Source: Streptomyces davaonensis JCM 4913
Lineage (GTDB): Bacteria; Actinomycetota; Actinomycetes; Streptomycetales; Streptomycetaceae
Direction of reading: 5' to 3'
Length of the DNA: 64,000 nt
Assembly (NCBI RefSeq): GCF_000349325.1
Contig: NC_020504.1
Span: 8,846,326 to 8,910,325 of the forward strand
Part shown: piece after piece, positions 43,421 through 52,264 of the stretch
Layout: each line of letters opens with the position of its first letter
Numbering within the stretch: the first letter of the stretch is position 1
The notes under the pieces: generated by a model
What the model was told of the DNA's origin: nothing
Database searches by the model: none
The model's input: the letters and a program-made list of their open reading frames with translations, nothing else
Made by a program: the position numbers and the translations under genes

Positions 43421-43559
43421 CGGCCGTTCCACATCCCGTCTCCTCCCGTAGCAACCGGGAGTTCGAGCTGCCCGCCTGCCTTCCCCGCGGGCCGATCTGC
43501 CTTCAGCGCGACGCTCCACTGCCCAAGCTGTCGAGACTCTGAGGAAGTGGATCCCAGAT

Positions 43560-44630
43560 ATGCCGAGGCTCTGCAAGCCGGCGATGAACGCTCCCGAACA
43601 TGTCATCACCCTCGAAGAGACCCTGGAGTTCGCCGCACAAGCGCATGCCGGCAAGCCGCAACTCGCCCTGGCGCTCCGGCTGATCCGGAACACCGGTGTC
43701 AAGAAGCGGCACATCGTCCAGCCCATCGAGAAGACGCTCCATCACCCGGGCTTCGAGGCGCGCAACCGCATCTACGAGACCGAGTCCAAGAAGCGCACCC
43801 CGCAGGTCATCCAAGAGGCCCTGAACAACGCCGAGTTGAGGGTCCGTGACATCGACGCGATCATCTATGTGTCGTGCACCGGGTTCCTGATGCCGTCACT
43901 GACGGCCTGGCTCATCAACACCATGGGCTTCCGCTCCGACACCCGGCAGATCCCCATCGCCCAACTCGGCTGCGCGGCAGGCGGAGCGGCGATCAACCGC
44001 GCCCACGACTTCTGCACCGCCCACCCCGGCAGCAACGTCCTGATCGTCTCCTGCGAACTGTGCTCCCTGTGCTATCAGCCGGAAGCGGACGACGTCGGCT
44101 CGCTGCTCTCGGACGGCCTCTTCGGCGACGCCGTGGCCGCCGCCGTCGTCCGTGGTGAGGGCGGCGTCGGCATCGACCTGGAGCGCAACGCCTCCTACCT
44201 CATCCCGGGCACCGAGGACTGGATCTCCTACGCGGTCAAGGACACCGGCTTCCACTTCCAGCTCGACCGCCGCGTGCCCGGCACGATGGAGCCGCTCGCC
44301 CCGGTCCTGCGCGAACTGGCCAAGGACCACAGCTGGGACGCCGGCAAGCTCGACTTCTACATCATTCACGCGGGCGGTCCGCGCATCCTCGACGACCTCG
44401 CGAAGTATCTGGAGGTCGACCGCGAGGTGTTCCGGCACAGCTGGTCGACGCTCAACGAGTACGGGAACATCGCCAGCGCCGTCGTACTCGAAGCCGCTCG
44501 CAGGCTGTTCGACGAGGAGACCCCGGCGCCCGGCGCGACCGGAATGATCGCGGGGTTCGGCCCCGGCATCACCGCCGAGATGGCCCTCGGCACCTGGGCG
44601 GCCGACGGCGCCCCGCGGACCTTCGCCTGA
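43560..44630 (+). CDS. rppA: type III polyketide synthase, 1,3,6,8-tetrahydroxynaphthalene synthase (RppA-type), 356 aa
   Basis: It condenses five malonyl-CoA into 1,3,6,8-tetrahydroxynaphthalene (THN), the aromatic core of Streptomyces naphthoquinone meroterpenoids and melanins. The chalcone-synthase-fold triad is intact and falls on the RppA numbering: C138 (AQLGCAAGG), H270 (FYIIHAGGP) and N303 (EYGNIAS). C106 (YVSCTGFLMPS), the extra Cys typical of THN synthases, is also present. Length fits the family. GAGGAAG precedes the ATG at 43560. It is the first structural gene of a plus-strand run with the cupin and aminotransferase, the same set as in furaquinocin- and naphterpin-type clusters. 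Confidence 0.94.
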   Translation: MPRLCKPAMNAPEHVITLEETLEFAAQAHAGKPQLALALRLIRNTGVKKRHIVQPIEKTLHHPGFEARNRIYETESKKRTPQVIQEALNNAELRVRDIDAIIYVSCTGFLMPSLTAWLINTMGFRSDTRQIPIAQLGCAAGGAAINRAHDFCTAHPGSNVLIVSCELCSLCYQPEADDVGSLLSDGLFGDAVAAAVVRGEGGVGIDLERNASYLIPGTEDWISYAVKDTGFHFQLDRRVPGTMEPLAPVLRELAKDHSWDAGKLDFYIIHAGGPRILDDLAKYLEVDREVFRHSWSTLNEYGNIASAVVLEAARRLFDEETPAPGATGMIAGFGPGITAEMALGTWAADGAPRTFA

Positions 44631-44681
44631 ACGCACGCGCGCACCCACAGCGGGCCCGCGCGACCACAGGAAGCGGAGTTT

Positions 44682-45203
44682 ATGACCGACCTCATCGTCC
44701 CGCCCGGTGCTGGGCGCCAACTGGTCACCCCGGCACAGTCGGTGACCTTCAAGGCCACCAAGGAGATGGGCTCCTCCGTATCGATCTTCGAGGTGATCGT
44801 GCCGCCCGGATTCGACGTCGGAGCCCATGTCCACCAGCACGCCCAGGAGTTCTTCTACGTCCTGGAGGGCGAGCTGGACCTGCTGTGCTTCGAGCCAGCC
44901 GAGCGCACCGGCGACACCTGGCACCACTGGGAGTCCGTCAAGGGCGACCGCGTCGTTCGCGCCGCCGAGGGCAGCTGCATGTTCGTCCCGTCCGGCACCC
45001 CGCACGCGTTCCGCAACGCCACCGACAAGCCGGTGAAGATGCTCTTCGAGAGCTTCCCCTCGCCCGATCACGAGACCTACTTCGAGGAGATCGCCGAGAT
45101 CTGGTCGCGCGGAACGGCGGTTGATCCGGCGGCAGTCGAGGAGATGCGGCAGCGGTACGACGTAGCGCAGCTCACGCCGTTGCGCTTCGAGGGCGGGAGG
45201 TGA
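44682..45203 (+). CDS. cupin-domain oxygenase, MomA-type THN-to-flaviolin quinone-forming enzyme, 173 aa
   Basis: A single cupin with metal-ligand pattern HVHQHAQEFFYVLEGELDLL (His, His, Glu) and, further on, SGTPHAFRNATDKPVK supplying the last His. Small cupins of the MomA family next to THN synthases oxidise THN to the naphthoquinone flaviolin; this is the likely role here. The ribosome binding site is AGGAAGCGGAG, 51 bases after the PKS gene. An alternative is a non-enzymatic sensor cupin, but the position between PKS and aminotransferase argues for the oxidation step. Confidence 0.83.
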   Translation: MTDLIVPPGAGRQLVTPAQSVTFKATKEMGSSVSIFEVIVPPGFDVGAHVHQHAQEFFYVLEGELDLLCFEPAERTGDTWHHWESVKGDRVVRAAEGSCMFVPSGTPHAFRNATDKPVKMLFESFPSPDHETYFEEIAEIWSRGTAVDPAAVEEMRQRYDVAQLTPLRFEGGR

Positions 45204-45208
45204 CCGCG

Positions 45209-46360
45209 ATGGAGCCCATCACGCTGGTCCGTGCGAGTCTGGGGGAGCAGGAACTTGCCGCTGTCGCCGAGGTGTTCGCCTCCGGCTGGCCGGCCGGGCA
45301 GGGGCCGCGGGGCAAGGCCCTGGAGGCGCAGCTCGCGGAGATGTACGGGGTCGGTGACGCCGTCGCGGTGAGCAACTGCGGGGCCGCGCTCCATCTGGCG
45401 CTGCTCGCCTTCGGTGTCGAGCCGGGCGACGAGGTGATCGTCGCCGACTACACGTTCCCGGCGCCCGCCCAGGCTGTGCGCTACGTCGACGCCGTGCCGG
45501 TCTTCGCCGACGTCCGGGCCGACACCGGCACCGTCGACCCGCAGTCCGTGGCCGATCTGATCAGCCCCCGCACGGTCGGCATGATCGTGGTGGACACGCT
45601 GGGCATCCCTGCCGACTACACGGAACTTCAGGAACTCGCAGACCGGCACGGTCTGTTCGTCGTCGAGGACGCGGCCTGCGCCGTCGGCGCCACCTACCGG
45701 GGCCGCCCGGCGGGCTCGCTCGCCGAGGTGGCCTGTCTGTCGTTCCACGGGCGCAAGGGAGCCACCAGCGGTGAGGGCGGCGCCCTGCTCGCGCGCGATC
45801 CGAGGATCGGGGCCCAGGTGCGGCTGCGCTCCTCCTTCGGCATCGGCAGCATCTTCGACCTGGGCAAGGTCGTCGGCCTGCCCATCCCGGAGTTCACGGA
45901 GATCGGCTACAACTACAAGCTCTCCGACATCGCCGCGGCCATCCTCCAGGTGCAGCTCGGCCGCATCGACGAGCTGCTGGACCGCCGTAACGCCGTCGCC
46001 GCGCGATACGGCGAACTCCTCGCCGACGAAGAACTCCTGACGCTTCCTCATGTGCCCGAGGACCGCACGCACGCCTGGCAGTCGTACGTCGTGACGCTGG
46101 ACGCGCGCGTGGACCGTGCCGCGGTCGCCGCCGAGCTGCGCGGTCAGGGCATCGGCTGCGGCCAGGGCGCCTGGGCGACGCATCTCCAGCCGGTGTTCGA
46201 GTCGGACCACAAGTGCCCGGTCTCCGCGGACCTCTTCGCGCGCAACCTCGCCGTCCCCATGCACGCCGAACTCACCTCGGACCAGGTCGAGCGCGTCGCG
46301 GCCGCCCTGCGCGGCGCGGTCCGGTCGGCATCCGACCGGGCCCTGGGAGGGGCAGCATGA
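45209..46360 (+). CDS. DegT/DnrJ/EryC1 aminotransferase, probable 8-aminoflaviolin-forming, 383 aa
   Basis: A fold-type I PLP enzyme of the sugar/AHBA aminotransferase group. The PLP loop is VSNCGAALHLAL, the aspartate lies in VVEDAACAVGA, and the Schiff-base lysine is K183 (FHGRKGATSGEGG). In furaquinocin/naphterpin-type pathways a homologue transfers an amino group to flaviolin to give 8-amino-2,5,7-trihydroxynaphthoquinone. No nucleotide-sugar genes occur here, which supports a naphthoquinone substrate. GTG 45200 overlaps the cupin stop, but ATG 45209 is better spaced from GGGAGG (45195-45200). Its stop overlaps the next start (ATGA). Confidence 0.88.
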   Translation: MEPITLVRASLGEQELAAVAEVFASGWPAGQGPRGKALEAQLAEMYGVGDAVAVSNCGAALHLALLAFGVEPGDEVIVADYTFPAPAQAVRYVDAVPVFADVRADTGTVDPQSVADLISPRTVGMIVVDTLGIPADYTELQELADRHGLFVVEDAACAVGATYRGRPAGSLAEVACLSFHGRKGATSGEGGALLARDPRIGAQVRLRSSFGIGSIFDLGKVVGLPIPEFTEIGYNYKLSDIAAAILQVQLGRIDELLDRRNAVAARYGELLADEELLTLPHVPEDRTHAWQSYVVTLDARVDRAAVAAELRGQGIGCGQGAWATHLQPVFESDHKCPVSADLFARNLAVPMHAELTSDQVERVAAALRGAVRSASDRALGGAA

Positions 46361-47382
46361 CGAACGGGAAGCACGCCACGGCCGATAGTGCCGCTCAGCC
46401 GTCGCCCGACACCGTCATGCGGCTGATCAACGGCTACTGGGCCACCGGCATCCTCGCCGCCTCGGCCACCCACTCGCTCTTCACCCACCTGGAGAACGGC
46501 GCGGGCACCGCCGCCGAACTGGCCGACCGGGCCACGATCTCCGAGCGGGGCGCGCAGACACTGCTCGACGGGCTCGTCAGCGTGGGCCTGGTCGAGCTGT
46601 CCGGCGGCCGCTACCGCAACACGGCCGAGGCGTCGGCCTATCTGGTCGAGGGCAAGCCCGCCTCGCTCAGCAGCTTCGCCAAGCTCAAGCTGACCCACAT
46701 GGGCAGCCTCGCCGATCTGGCCGAGGTGGTCCGGGTCGGCGGGCCGGTGGCCAAGTCCGTGGTGGAGGTGGCCAACAACCCGCACTGGGAGGGCATCGTC
46801 ACGGCCATCGCCGCGCAGTCGATGCCCGCCGCGACGATCGCCGCCGAGGTGCTCGGGCTCGCCGAGGCCGGGGAGATCTCCATCCTCGACGTGGGCGGCG
46901 GCTCGGGCATCTACTCCGGCATCTGGCTGGAGGCCAACCCCGAGGCCCGCGCCACCCAGCTCGACTGGGAGCCGATCAACGCCATCGCCCGTCGGCTGCT
47001 GACGGAGCGCGGGGTGGCCGACCGGTTCACCACCGTCGACGGCGACTTCCACAGCACCGACTTCGGTACGGCCGCCTTCGATGTCGCGGTGTACTCCCAC
47101 ATCGCCCACCAGGAGGGGCCGGAGAGCAATGTGGAGGTCTTCACCAGGCTCCGGCAGGCCCTCAAGCCCGGCGGCACCCTGGTCGTCAACGACTACGTCG
47201 TCGACGACGACCGCAGCGGCCCAGCCTTCCCGCTGATCTTCGCCGCGGAAATGCTCCTCAAGAGCAAGCAGGGGAGCACCTGGCGCCGCTCCGACTATCA
47301 GGAGTGGCTGGTCAAGGCCGGTTTCAGCAGCGTCGCCTTCCACTCCGCGCCGCCCGGCACCCTCGTCATCGCCCGGCCCTGA
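46357..47382 (+). CDS. SAM-dependent methyltransferase (Methyltransf_2/plant O-MT-like), 341 aa
   Basis: An N-terminal dimerisation winged helix (about 15-100, with ATGILAASATHSLFTHLENG) precedes the Rossmann domain with motif I DVGGGSG at 178-184, acidic LDWEP, and SHIAHQEG in the position of the catalytic His of O-methyltransferases. It could O-methylate or C-methylate the aminoflaviolin/naphthoquinone ring; these cannot be told apart by sequence. It is translationally coupled to the aminotransferase (ATGA overlap). Furaquinocin needs two methyl transfers, but this is the only methyltransferase gene in the cluster portion seen. Confidence 0.88.
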   Translation: MTNGKHATADSAAQPSPDTVMRLINGYWATGILAASATHSLFTHLENGAGTAAELADRATISERGAQTLLDGLVSVGLVELSGGRYRNTAEASAYLVEGKPASLSSFAKLKLTHMGSLADLAEVVRVGGPVAKSVVEVANNPHWEGIVTAIAAQSMPAATIAAEVLGLAEAGEISILDVGGGSGIYSGIWLEANPEARATQLDWEPINAIARRLLTERGVADRFTTVDGDFHSTDFGTAAFDVAVYSHIAHQEGPESNVEVFTRLRQALKPGGTLVVNDYVVDDDRSGPAFPLIFAAEMLLKSKQGSTWRRSDYQEWLVKAGFSSVAFHSAPPGTLVIARP

Positions 47383-47418
47383 AGCGCCCACACCCACGCC
47401 GGTAAAGGAGGCAGCCCC

Positions 47419-48996
47419 ATGAAGGGCTCCGTGGCCTATCGATCGATCCAGAAACGCGGTCTGCACATCGGCCTGTTGCCGGCGATGGCCGCGGCCGTCA
47501 ACGGCACGACGCCGATCACGCTCGACCACGATCTGGACGTCCTGCCCGAAGCGGGACGGCATCTGACGACCACTCAACTAGCCGACATCGTCGATGACTT
47601 GGCGGCTCGACTGTGGGCCGCGGGAGTGCGCCCCGACGAGCATGTCGTCCTGCACAAGCAGGCCAATGCCGATGTGTGGGTGCTGGCCTGTGCCACCTCC
47701 CGCATCGGTGCGGTGCCCGTGCTGCTGTCGCCCAGCCTGGACGCGGTCACCGTCGGCGCCCTGCTCAAGCGCGTCGACCGGCCGAACCTGCTCACCGACG
47801 AGCACAAGCTCGACGCGCTGGCCGAACTGCCGCTCACCGAACTGACCCGGCAGGTCATCCTCGTGGCCGGTGACCGGCCCCCGGCCGTGTCACTGGCCCG
47901 GCTCGTCAGAGCCCCTCGCGTCAGTGCCGTCGTACGGCCCCTCGACGCGGCCGCCGCGATCACCCACACCTCCGGCACCACCGGGATCCCCAAGCTGGTC
48001 GTGCACACGCCCCGCACGCAGGGCATCCGGCTCAAGCCGCAGTGGCGGCTGCTCTCGCTCATGCGGCAGCGGGAGAGCATCGCGATCCACATCCCCTTCG
48101 TGCACTCCCGCAATGTGGCCGCGATGGCGTTGGCGCTCCTGCGGGAGATGCCCGTGCTGCTCCTGAACGAGGCGGCCCCCGAAACCGTGGCCGAGCACCT
48201 CCTGGAGCACCGGCCCGGACTGATCGAGGCGCTGCCCAACTCGCTGATGGCATGGGAGGGACTGGCCGAGGACCCGCGTCGGCCGTTCGCGTCGGTGAAG
48301 TACTTCAGCAGCACCTTCGACGCCATCCACCCGAGGACCATGAGCCGACTGCTCAAGTCCTCCGAGCGGCACGGCGCCCTGTTCTTCCAGATCTACGGCC
48401 AGAGCGAGGTCGGACCCGCCGTCGGCCGCGCCTACTTCCGGCACTCCGCGCACAGGGCCAACGGGCGCTGCGTCGGCTGGCAGATGCCGTTCGGCTCGGC
48501 GAAGGTCCGCGTCGTCAGCCGCGACGGATCCCGGCCGACGGAGCAGAACCCCGGCCGCATCCAGGTGTCTTGGCCAGGCCTGGCAAAGACGTACTTCGGT
48601 GAGCAGGACCGGTACGACAGCAACCGTGAGGGAGACTGGTGGGGCACCGGGGACGTCGGCTACTTCACCCGGTTCGGCTGTCTGCACATGTTGGACCGCG
48701 AGGTCGACATGATCCCCGGGGTGCGCAGCTCCCTGGAGGTGGAGGACCTGGTCCTCGCCCAGCTGCCGGAGCTGAGCGAACTGGTCGTGGTGCACGGACC
48801 CGACGGCGAGGCCGTCCCCGTGGTCTGCACCCACGGCGACTCGCCGCTGGACCCGGAGCGCTGGCGCCCGGCCGTCGCCGACTTCCCGCAGCTGGCCGAC
48901 CCGGTCCAGATCCCCGAGGCCGAACTGCCGCGCACCGCGACGCTGAAGGTGCAGCGGCTGGCGCTGGCCGACCGGCTCAAGGACAAGCGCAAGTGA
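47419..48996 (+). CDS. AMP-dependent ligase (ANL superfamily), probable diazotising CreM-like enzyme, 525 aa
   Basis: The ANL motifs are present: A3 THTSGTTGIPKLVVH (182-196), A5 YGQSEVG, A7 WGTGDVGYF and A10 LPRTATLKVQR with K510. Ordinarily such enzymes adenylate a carboxylate, but the pathway here has no obvious acid substrate. In cremeomycin-type pathways a homologue (CreM) uses ATP and nitrite to diazotise an aromatic amine. Co-occurrence with the nitrite-forming pair at 58763-62135 and an aminotransferase makes that the better guess, with aminoflaviolin or a derivative as substrate. A perfect AAAGGAGG lies at 47404-47411. Confidence 0.85.
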   Translation: MKGSVAYRSIQKRGLHIGLLPAMAAAVNGTTPITLDHDLDVLPEAGRHLTTTQLADIVDDLAARLWAAGVRPDEHVVLHKQANADVWVLACATSRIGAVPVLLSPSLDAVTVGALLKRVDRPNLLTDEHKLDALAELPLTELTRQVILVAGDRPPAVSLARLVRAPRVSAVVRPLDAAAAITHTSGTTGIPKLVVHTPRTQGIRLKPQWRLLSLMRQRESIAIHIPFVHSRNVAAMALALLREMPVLLLNEAAPETVAEHLLEHRPGLIEALPNSLMAWEGLAEDPRRPFASVKYFSSTFDAIHPRTMSRLLKSSERHGALFFQIYGQSEVGPAVGRAYFRHSAHRANGRCVGWQMPFGSAKVRVVSRDGSRPTEQNPGRIQVSWPGLAKTYFGEQDRYDSNREGDWWGTGDVGYFTRFGCLHMLDREVDMIPGVRSSLEVEDLVLAQLPELSELVVVHGPDGEAVPVVCTHGDSPLDPERWRPAVADFPQLADPVQIPEAELPRTATLKVQRLALADRLKDKRK

Positions 48997-49036
48997 ACCA
49001 GGCAACCACGAACCGCGATCGACGCTGGGAGTACTG

Positions 49037-49954
49037 ATGTCGGGAACAGTCGATGTCTCCGTGGCCGGTTTCTACTCGGCCATCGAGAAGTCAGCCGGCC
49101 TGCTGGACGTGACCGCGTCGCGTGAGGCCGTCTGGCCCATCCTGACAGCGTTCGAGGATGCGCTTCCCCATGCCGTGATCGCCTTCAGGGTGGCCACCAA
49201 CGCGCGCCACGAGGGGGACTTCGACGCGCGTTTCACGCTGCCCAAGGAGATCGACCCCTACGAAGTCGCCGTCTCCAAGGGCCTGATGGCGAAGACGGAC
49301 CACCCCATCGGCAGCCTGCTCGCCGACCTCCAGCAACTCTGCCCGATCGACAGCTACGGCATCGACTTCGGGGTCACCTCCGGGTTCAAGAAGATCTGGG
49401 TGTACTTCCCGGCGGGCGAGCACGAGACGCTGGAGCGGCTCACCGGGCTCGCGTCCATGCCCCGGAGCCTTGCGCAGAACCTGGAGTTCTTCACCCGCCA
49501 CGGTCTCGCCGACAAGGTGGACGTCATCGGCATCGACTACCGAAGCCGCACCATGAACGCCTATCTGCGGGCACCCGCGGAGTGTTACGAGCGCGAGAGC
49601 GTCCTCACGATGCACCGCGAACTGGGACTGCCGAGCCCGAGCGAGCAGATGTTCGCCTTCTGCGAGAAGGCCTTCGGCATCTACACCACCCACAACTGGG
49701 ACTCCCCGGAGATCGAGCGGATCTCCTACGGGGTCAAGACCGAGAACCCGATGGCGTACTTCGCCCGGCTCGGCACCAAGATCGAGCACTTCGTGCAGAG
49801 CGTTCCGTACGGCGTCAACGACCCCAAGATGGTCTACGCCGCCGTGACGTCGACCGGCGAGGAGTACTACAAGCTCCAGTCCTACTACCGCTGGCGTTCC
49901 GTCAGTCGCCTCAACGCCGCCTACATTGCCGCGCGCGACCAGGAGAACGCTTAA
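49037..49954 (+). CDS. ABBA-type aromatic prenyltransferase (NphB/CloQ/Fur7 family), 305 aa
   Basis: It attaches a prenyl (geranyl or dimethylallyl) group to an aromatic carbon or oxygen without a DDxxD motif, which is indeed absent. The sequence has the length and beta/alpha-repeat character of NphB, with SIDxG-type strands (CPIDSYGIDFGVTSGFKK) and late EIERISYGVKTENP and YYKLQSYYRW. The basic and Tyr residues expected for diphosphate binding are spread over these strands. Within this cluster the acceptor should be the methylated (amino)naphthoquinone. GGGAG precedes the ATG, and its TAA stop abuts the P450 ATG with no spacer. Confidence 0.92.
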   Translation: MSGTVDVSVAGFYSAIEKSAGLLDVTASREAVWPILTAFEDALPHAVIAFRVATNARHEGDFDARFTLPKEIDPYEVAVSKGLMAKTDHPIGSLLADLQQLCPIDSYGIDFGVTSGFKKIWVYFPAGEHETLERLTGLASMPRSLAQNLEFFTRHGLADKVDVIGIDYRSRTMNAYLRAPAECYERESVLTMHRELGLPSPSEQMFAFCEKAFGIYTTHNWDSPEIERISYGVKTENPMAYFARLGTKIEHFVQSVPYGVNDPKMVYAAVTSTGEEYYKLQSYYRWRSVSRLNAAYIAARDQENA

Positions 49955-51226
49955 ATGGCCCTCGACAGCCCGGCGTTCCGGTTCAGCCGAATGGAGAGCC
50001 TCCTGCGCGGACACCGGCTTCGCCGCCTGACGGTGGACGGCGTCGACGCCATGTTCGTCAGCGATCCGGTACTGGTGCGCAGGATTCTGGTGAGCGACAG
50101 CAAGAACTATGGAAAGGGCGAGCTGTTCCGGAAGGCCAGGAACCTCAGCCGGGTGGGCATGCTCTCCGAGGACGAGGCCATGCACCGGCATTACCGGCGG
50201 CTGGCCAATCCCTATCTGCGGTCGACGATGGTCGACGACTATGTGCCCACCATGCGGGACATCGCCCGTGCGGCGGTGACCGCATGGCGGGCCGGCGACA
50301 CCGTGGACATCCAGTCCGAGATGTGCCGGATCACCTGTGCGATATCGGTGGGCACGCTGATCTCCGGGCTGCCGCCCGAGACCACCCGGGAGCTCGGCGA
50401 GCGGCTCTCCCGGCTGGCCTGGGAGATGATCAGGAAGCCGCTGTACGGGAAGTCGGCCTCCCGAGCCGCCCGGACGAGCGCCGCCCGGAGGCTGTCCCGG
50501 GCCCGCACCGAGTTCCGGGACCTGCTCGCGGACTGCATCGCCGTCCTGCTGAACTCGCCCGAAGCCAGGGACGGTTACCTCTCGTCGCTCCTGGCGGACT
50601 CCGACGCCGAGGGCAATCGCATCCTCACGCCGGACCAGGTGTGCGAGGAGGCCGTCATGATGATGACCGCGGCCACCGTCACCACGGCGTCCGTCATGTC
50701 CTGGGCGCTGTACGTCCTCTCCCGAAATCCGCTGACCGAGGAACGACTGCTCAAGGATCTGATCCGCCGGCGCAGCGGACACGCCGCGCACGAACACGGC
50801 ACGTCCAGCTACACCCTGCGGTTCCTGATGGAGATCCTGCGGCTCTATCCACCCGTGTGGATCTCCTGCCGCAAGACCCTCTCGGACGTCACTCTCGACG
50901 ACCACGCGCTGCCCGCGGGAACGAACGTGGTGTTCAGCTCCTACCTGTTGCACCGGCGCCCGGACCAGTACCCGGACCCAAACCGCTTCGACCCCGACCG
51001 GTGGCTCACCCACCGGATCGACCCGGCCGAGGCGTCCTACATCCCCTTCGGCATCGGCTCGAAGGGGTGCATCGGGGAGCCCTTCGCCTGGCAGGAACTC
51101 GAGGTTGTCCTCGATGTGGTCACCCAGGAATGGAAGCTGAGCGCCGACCCCGACCGGCAGATCCGCACCGCGCCGGAGACCACACTGCATCCCCGCCGCC
51201 TTCTCATGGTTCCCCAGCCACGGTAA
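49955..51226 (+). CDS. cytochrome P450 with atypical I-helix motif, 423 aa
   Basis: The haem-binding loop FGIGSKGCIG (C372) and the K-helix ExxR (E293-R296, MEILRLYP) are intact, as is a PERF-like segment (RFDPDRW). The oxygen-activation motif, normally A/G-G-x-D/E-T, reads A239-A-T-V-T-T244. The Gly is Ala and the acidic residue is Val, so classical proton delivery is absent, which is seen in P450s doing non-standard chemistry. The natural role is probably oxidation or cyclisation of the prenyl or naphthoquinone unit. It lies directly between the prenyltransferase and the mevalonate genes. No ferredoxin gene is present in the window. Confidence 0.92.
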   Translation: MALDSPAFRFSRMESLLRGHRLRRLTVDGVDAMFVSDPVLVRRILVSDSKNYGKGELFRKARNLSRVGMLSEDEAMHRHYRRLANPYLRSTMVDDYVPTMRDIARAAVTAWRAGDTVDIQSEMCRITCAISVGTLISGLPPETTRELGERLSRLAWEMIRKPLYGKSASRAARTSAARRLSRARTEFRDLLADCIAVLLNSPEARDGYLSSLLADSDAEGNRILTPDQVCEEAVMMMTAATVTTASVMSWALYVLSRNPLTEERLLKDLIRRRSGHAAHEHGTSSYTLRFLMEILRLYPPVWISCRKTLSDVTLDDHALPAGTNVVFSSYLLHRRPDQYPDPNRFDPDRWLTHRIDPAEASYIPFGIGSKGCIGEPFAWQELEVVLDVVTQEWKLSADPDRQIRTAPETTLHPRRLLMVPQPR

Positions 51227-51229
51227 CCA

Positions 51230-52264
51230 GTGAGCAACTCAAGGGAGTTGAGTGCGTTGGCTCTGTCCACCTCGGCCGAGGGGGTGTCAGCAGACCGCCG
51301 GGCACGCTCCGTCGGAGTCGGCCGCGCCCACGCCAAGGCCGTACTGCTCGGGGAGCACGCCGTCGTGTACGGCGCTCCGGCGCTCGCCGTTCCCGTACCC
51401 CAGCTGACGGTCACCGCAAGCGTCCACAGTCCCCGGCACGGGGGCGACGGACCGGGCGAGGTGTCCTTCACCATGACCGGGTCCCCGTCGCGGCCGATGG
51501 TGGCCCAGGCGACCGACGGACTGCGCCGGCTGATCGGCGAGTTCACCGCGACCATGGGCCTGGCCGACAGCCCCCGTCTCGAGGTCACCATCGACGGCGG
51601 CATCCCGCACGGCCGCGGCCTCGGCTCCAGCGCGGCCTGCGCACGCGCCGTCGTCCACGCCCTCGCCGAGCTGTACGACCGTGAGGTCACCGAGCGCGAG
51701 ACGTTCGATCTGGTGCAGACGGCCGAGAACCTGGCCCACGGCCGCTCCAGCGGCGTCGACGCACGAGCCGTCGGCGCCTTGGCCCCGCTGCTGTTCCAGC
51801 GGGGCGAGGTCCAGGAGCTGAGCATCGGCTGTTACGACGTTCTCGTCCTCGCCGACAGCGGTGTCGTCGGACGTACCAAGGACGCGGTCGAGCTGCTGCG
51901 CGAAGGGTTCCAGCGGCACACCGGGGCCCAGGAGAGATTCGTGGACCGCGCCGCAGGGCTGACCGAACAGGCCCGGCTGGCCCTCGCCGACGGCAGACCC
52001 GAGGACCTCGGGGCCCGGCTGACGGACTACCACGATCTGCTGCGCGCGGCCGGACTCAGCACCAACGCCATCGACACCCTCGTGGAGGCCGCGCTCACCG
52101 CCGGCAGCCTCGGTGCCAAGATCACCGGCGGTGGTCTCGGCGGCTGTGTTCTCGCCCTGACCCGCAGGGAGCAGGCCGCGGAGGTCACCCGGGAGCTGCA
52201 CGCGGCAGGCGCGGTGCGCTGTTGGACCGTACCGCTGAAGGGGCCCGACGAGCATGCGTGCTGA
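51230..52264 (+). CDS. mvaK1: mevalonate kinase, 344 aa
   Basis: A GHMP kinase that phosphorylates (R)-mevalonate with ATP. Motif 1 is VGVGRAHAKAVLLGEHAVVY, motif 2 IPHGRGLGSSAA and motif 3 AKITGGGLGGCVLA. As far as I can recall, the sequence closely follows the kinase of the Streptomyces CL190 naphterpin/mevalonate cluster from the N-terminal RELSALALSTSAEGVS onward. That supports the GTG at 51230 despite a weak ribosome binding site; TTG 51257 is an alternative. It opens the mevalonate part of the operon. The end overlaps the next gene by 11 bases. Confidence 0.92.
   Translation: MSNSRELSALALSTSAEGVSADRRARSVGVGRAHAKAVLLGEHAVVYGAPALAVPVPQLTVTASVHSPRHGGDGPGEVSFTMTGSPSRPMVAQATDGLRRLIGEFTATMGLADSPRLEVTIDGGIPHGRGLGSSAACARAVVHALAELYDREVTERETFDLVQTAENLAHGRSSGVDARAVGALAPLLFQRGEVQELSIGCYDVLVLADSGVVGRTKDAVELLREGFQRHTGAQERFVDRAAGLTEQARLALADGRPEDLGARLTDYHDLLRAAGLSTNAIDTLVEAALTAGSLGAKITGGGLGGCVLALTRREQAAEVTRELHAAGAVRCWTVPLKGPDEHAC

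Larger units (their letters stand above)
43175..43559. promoter_or_regulatory. gene-free leader/promoter region of the biosynthetic operon
   Basis: These 385 bases precede the first biosynthetic gene and contain no ORF of note. Visible dyads are ACTCATGAGT (43261-43270, perfect), overlapped by GAGTCACTC; CCTTC-CGTT-GAAGG (43371-43384); and GTCAGC-8-GCTGAC (43401-43420). Clear SARP-type heptamer direct repeats were not found by eye. Confidence 0.5.
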
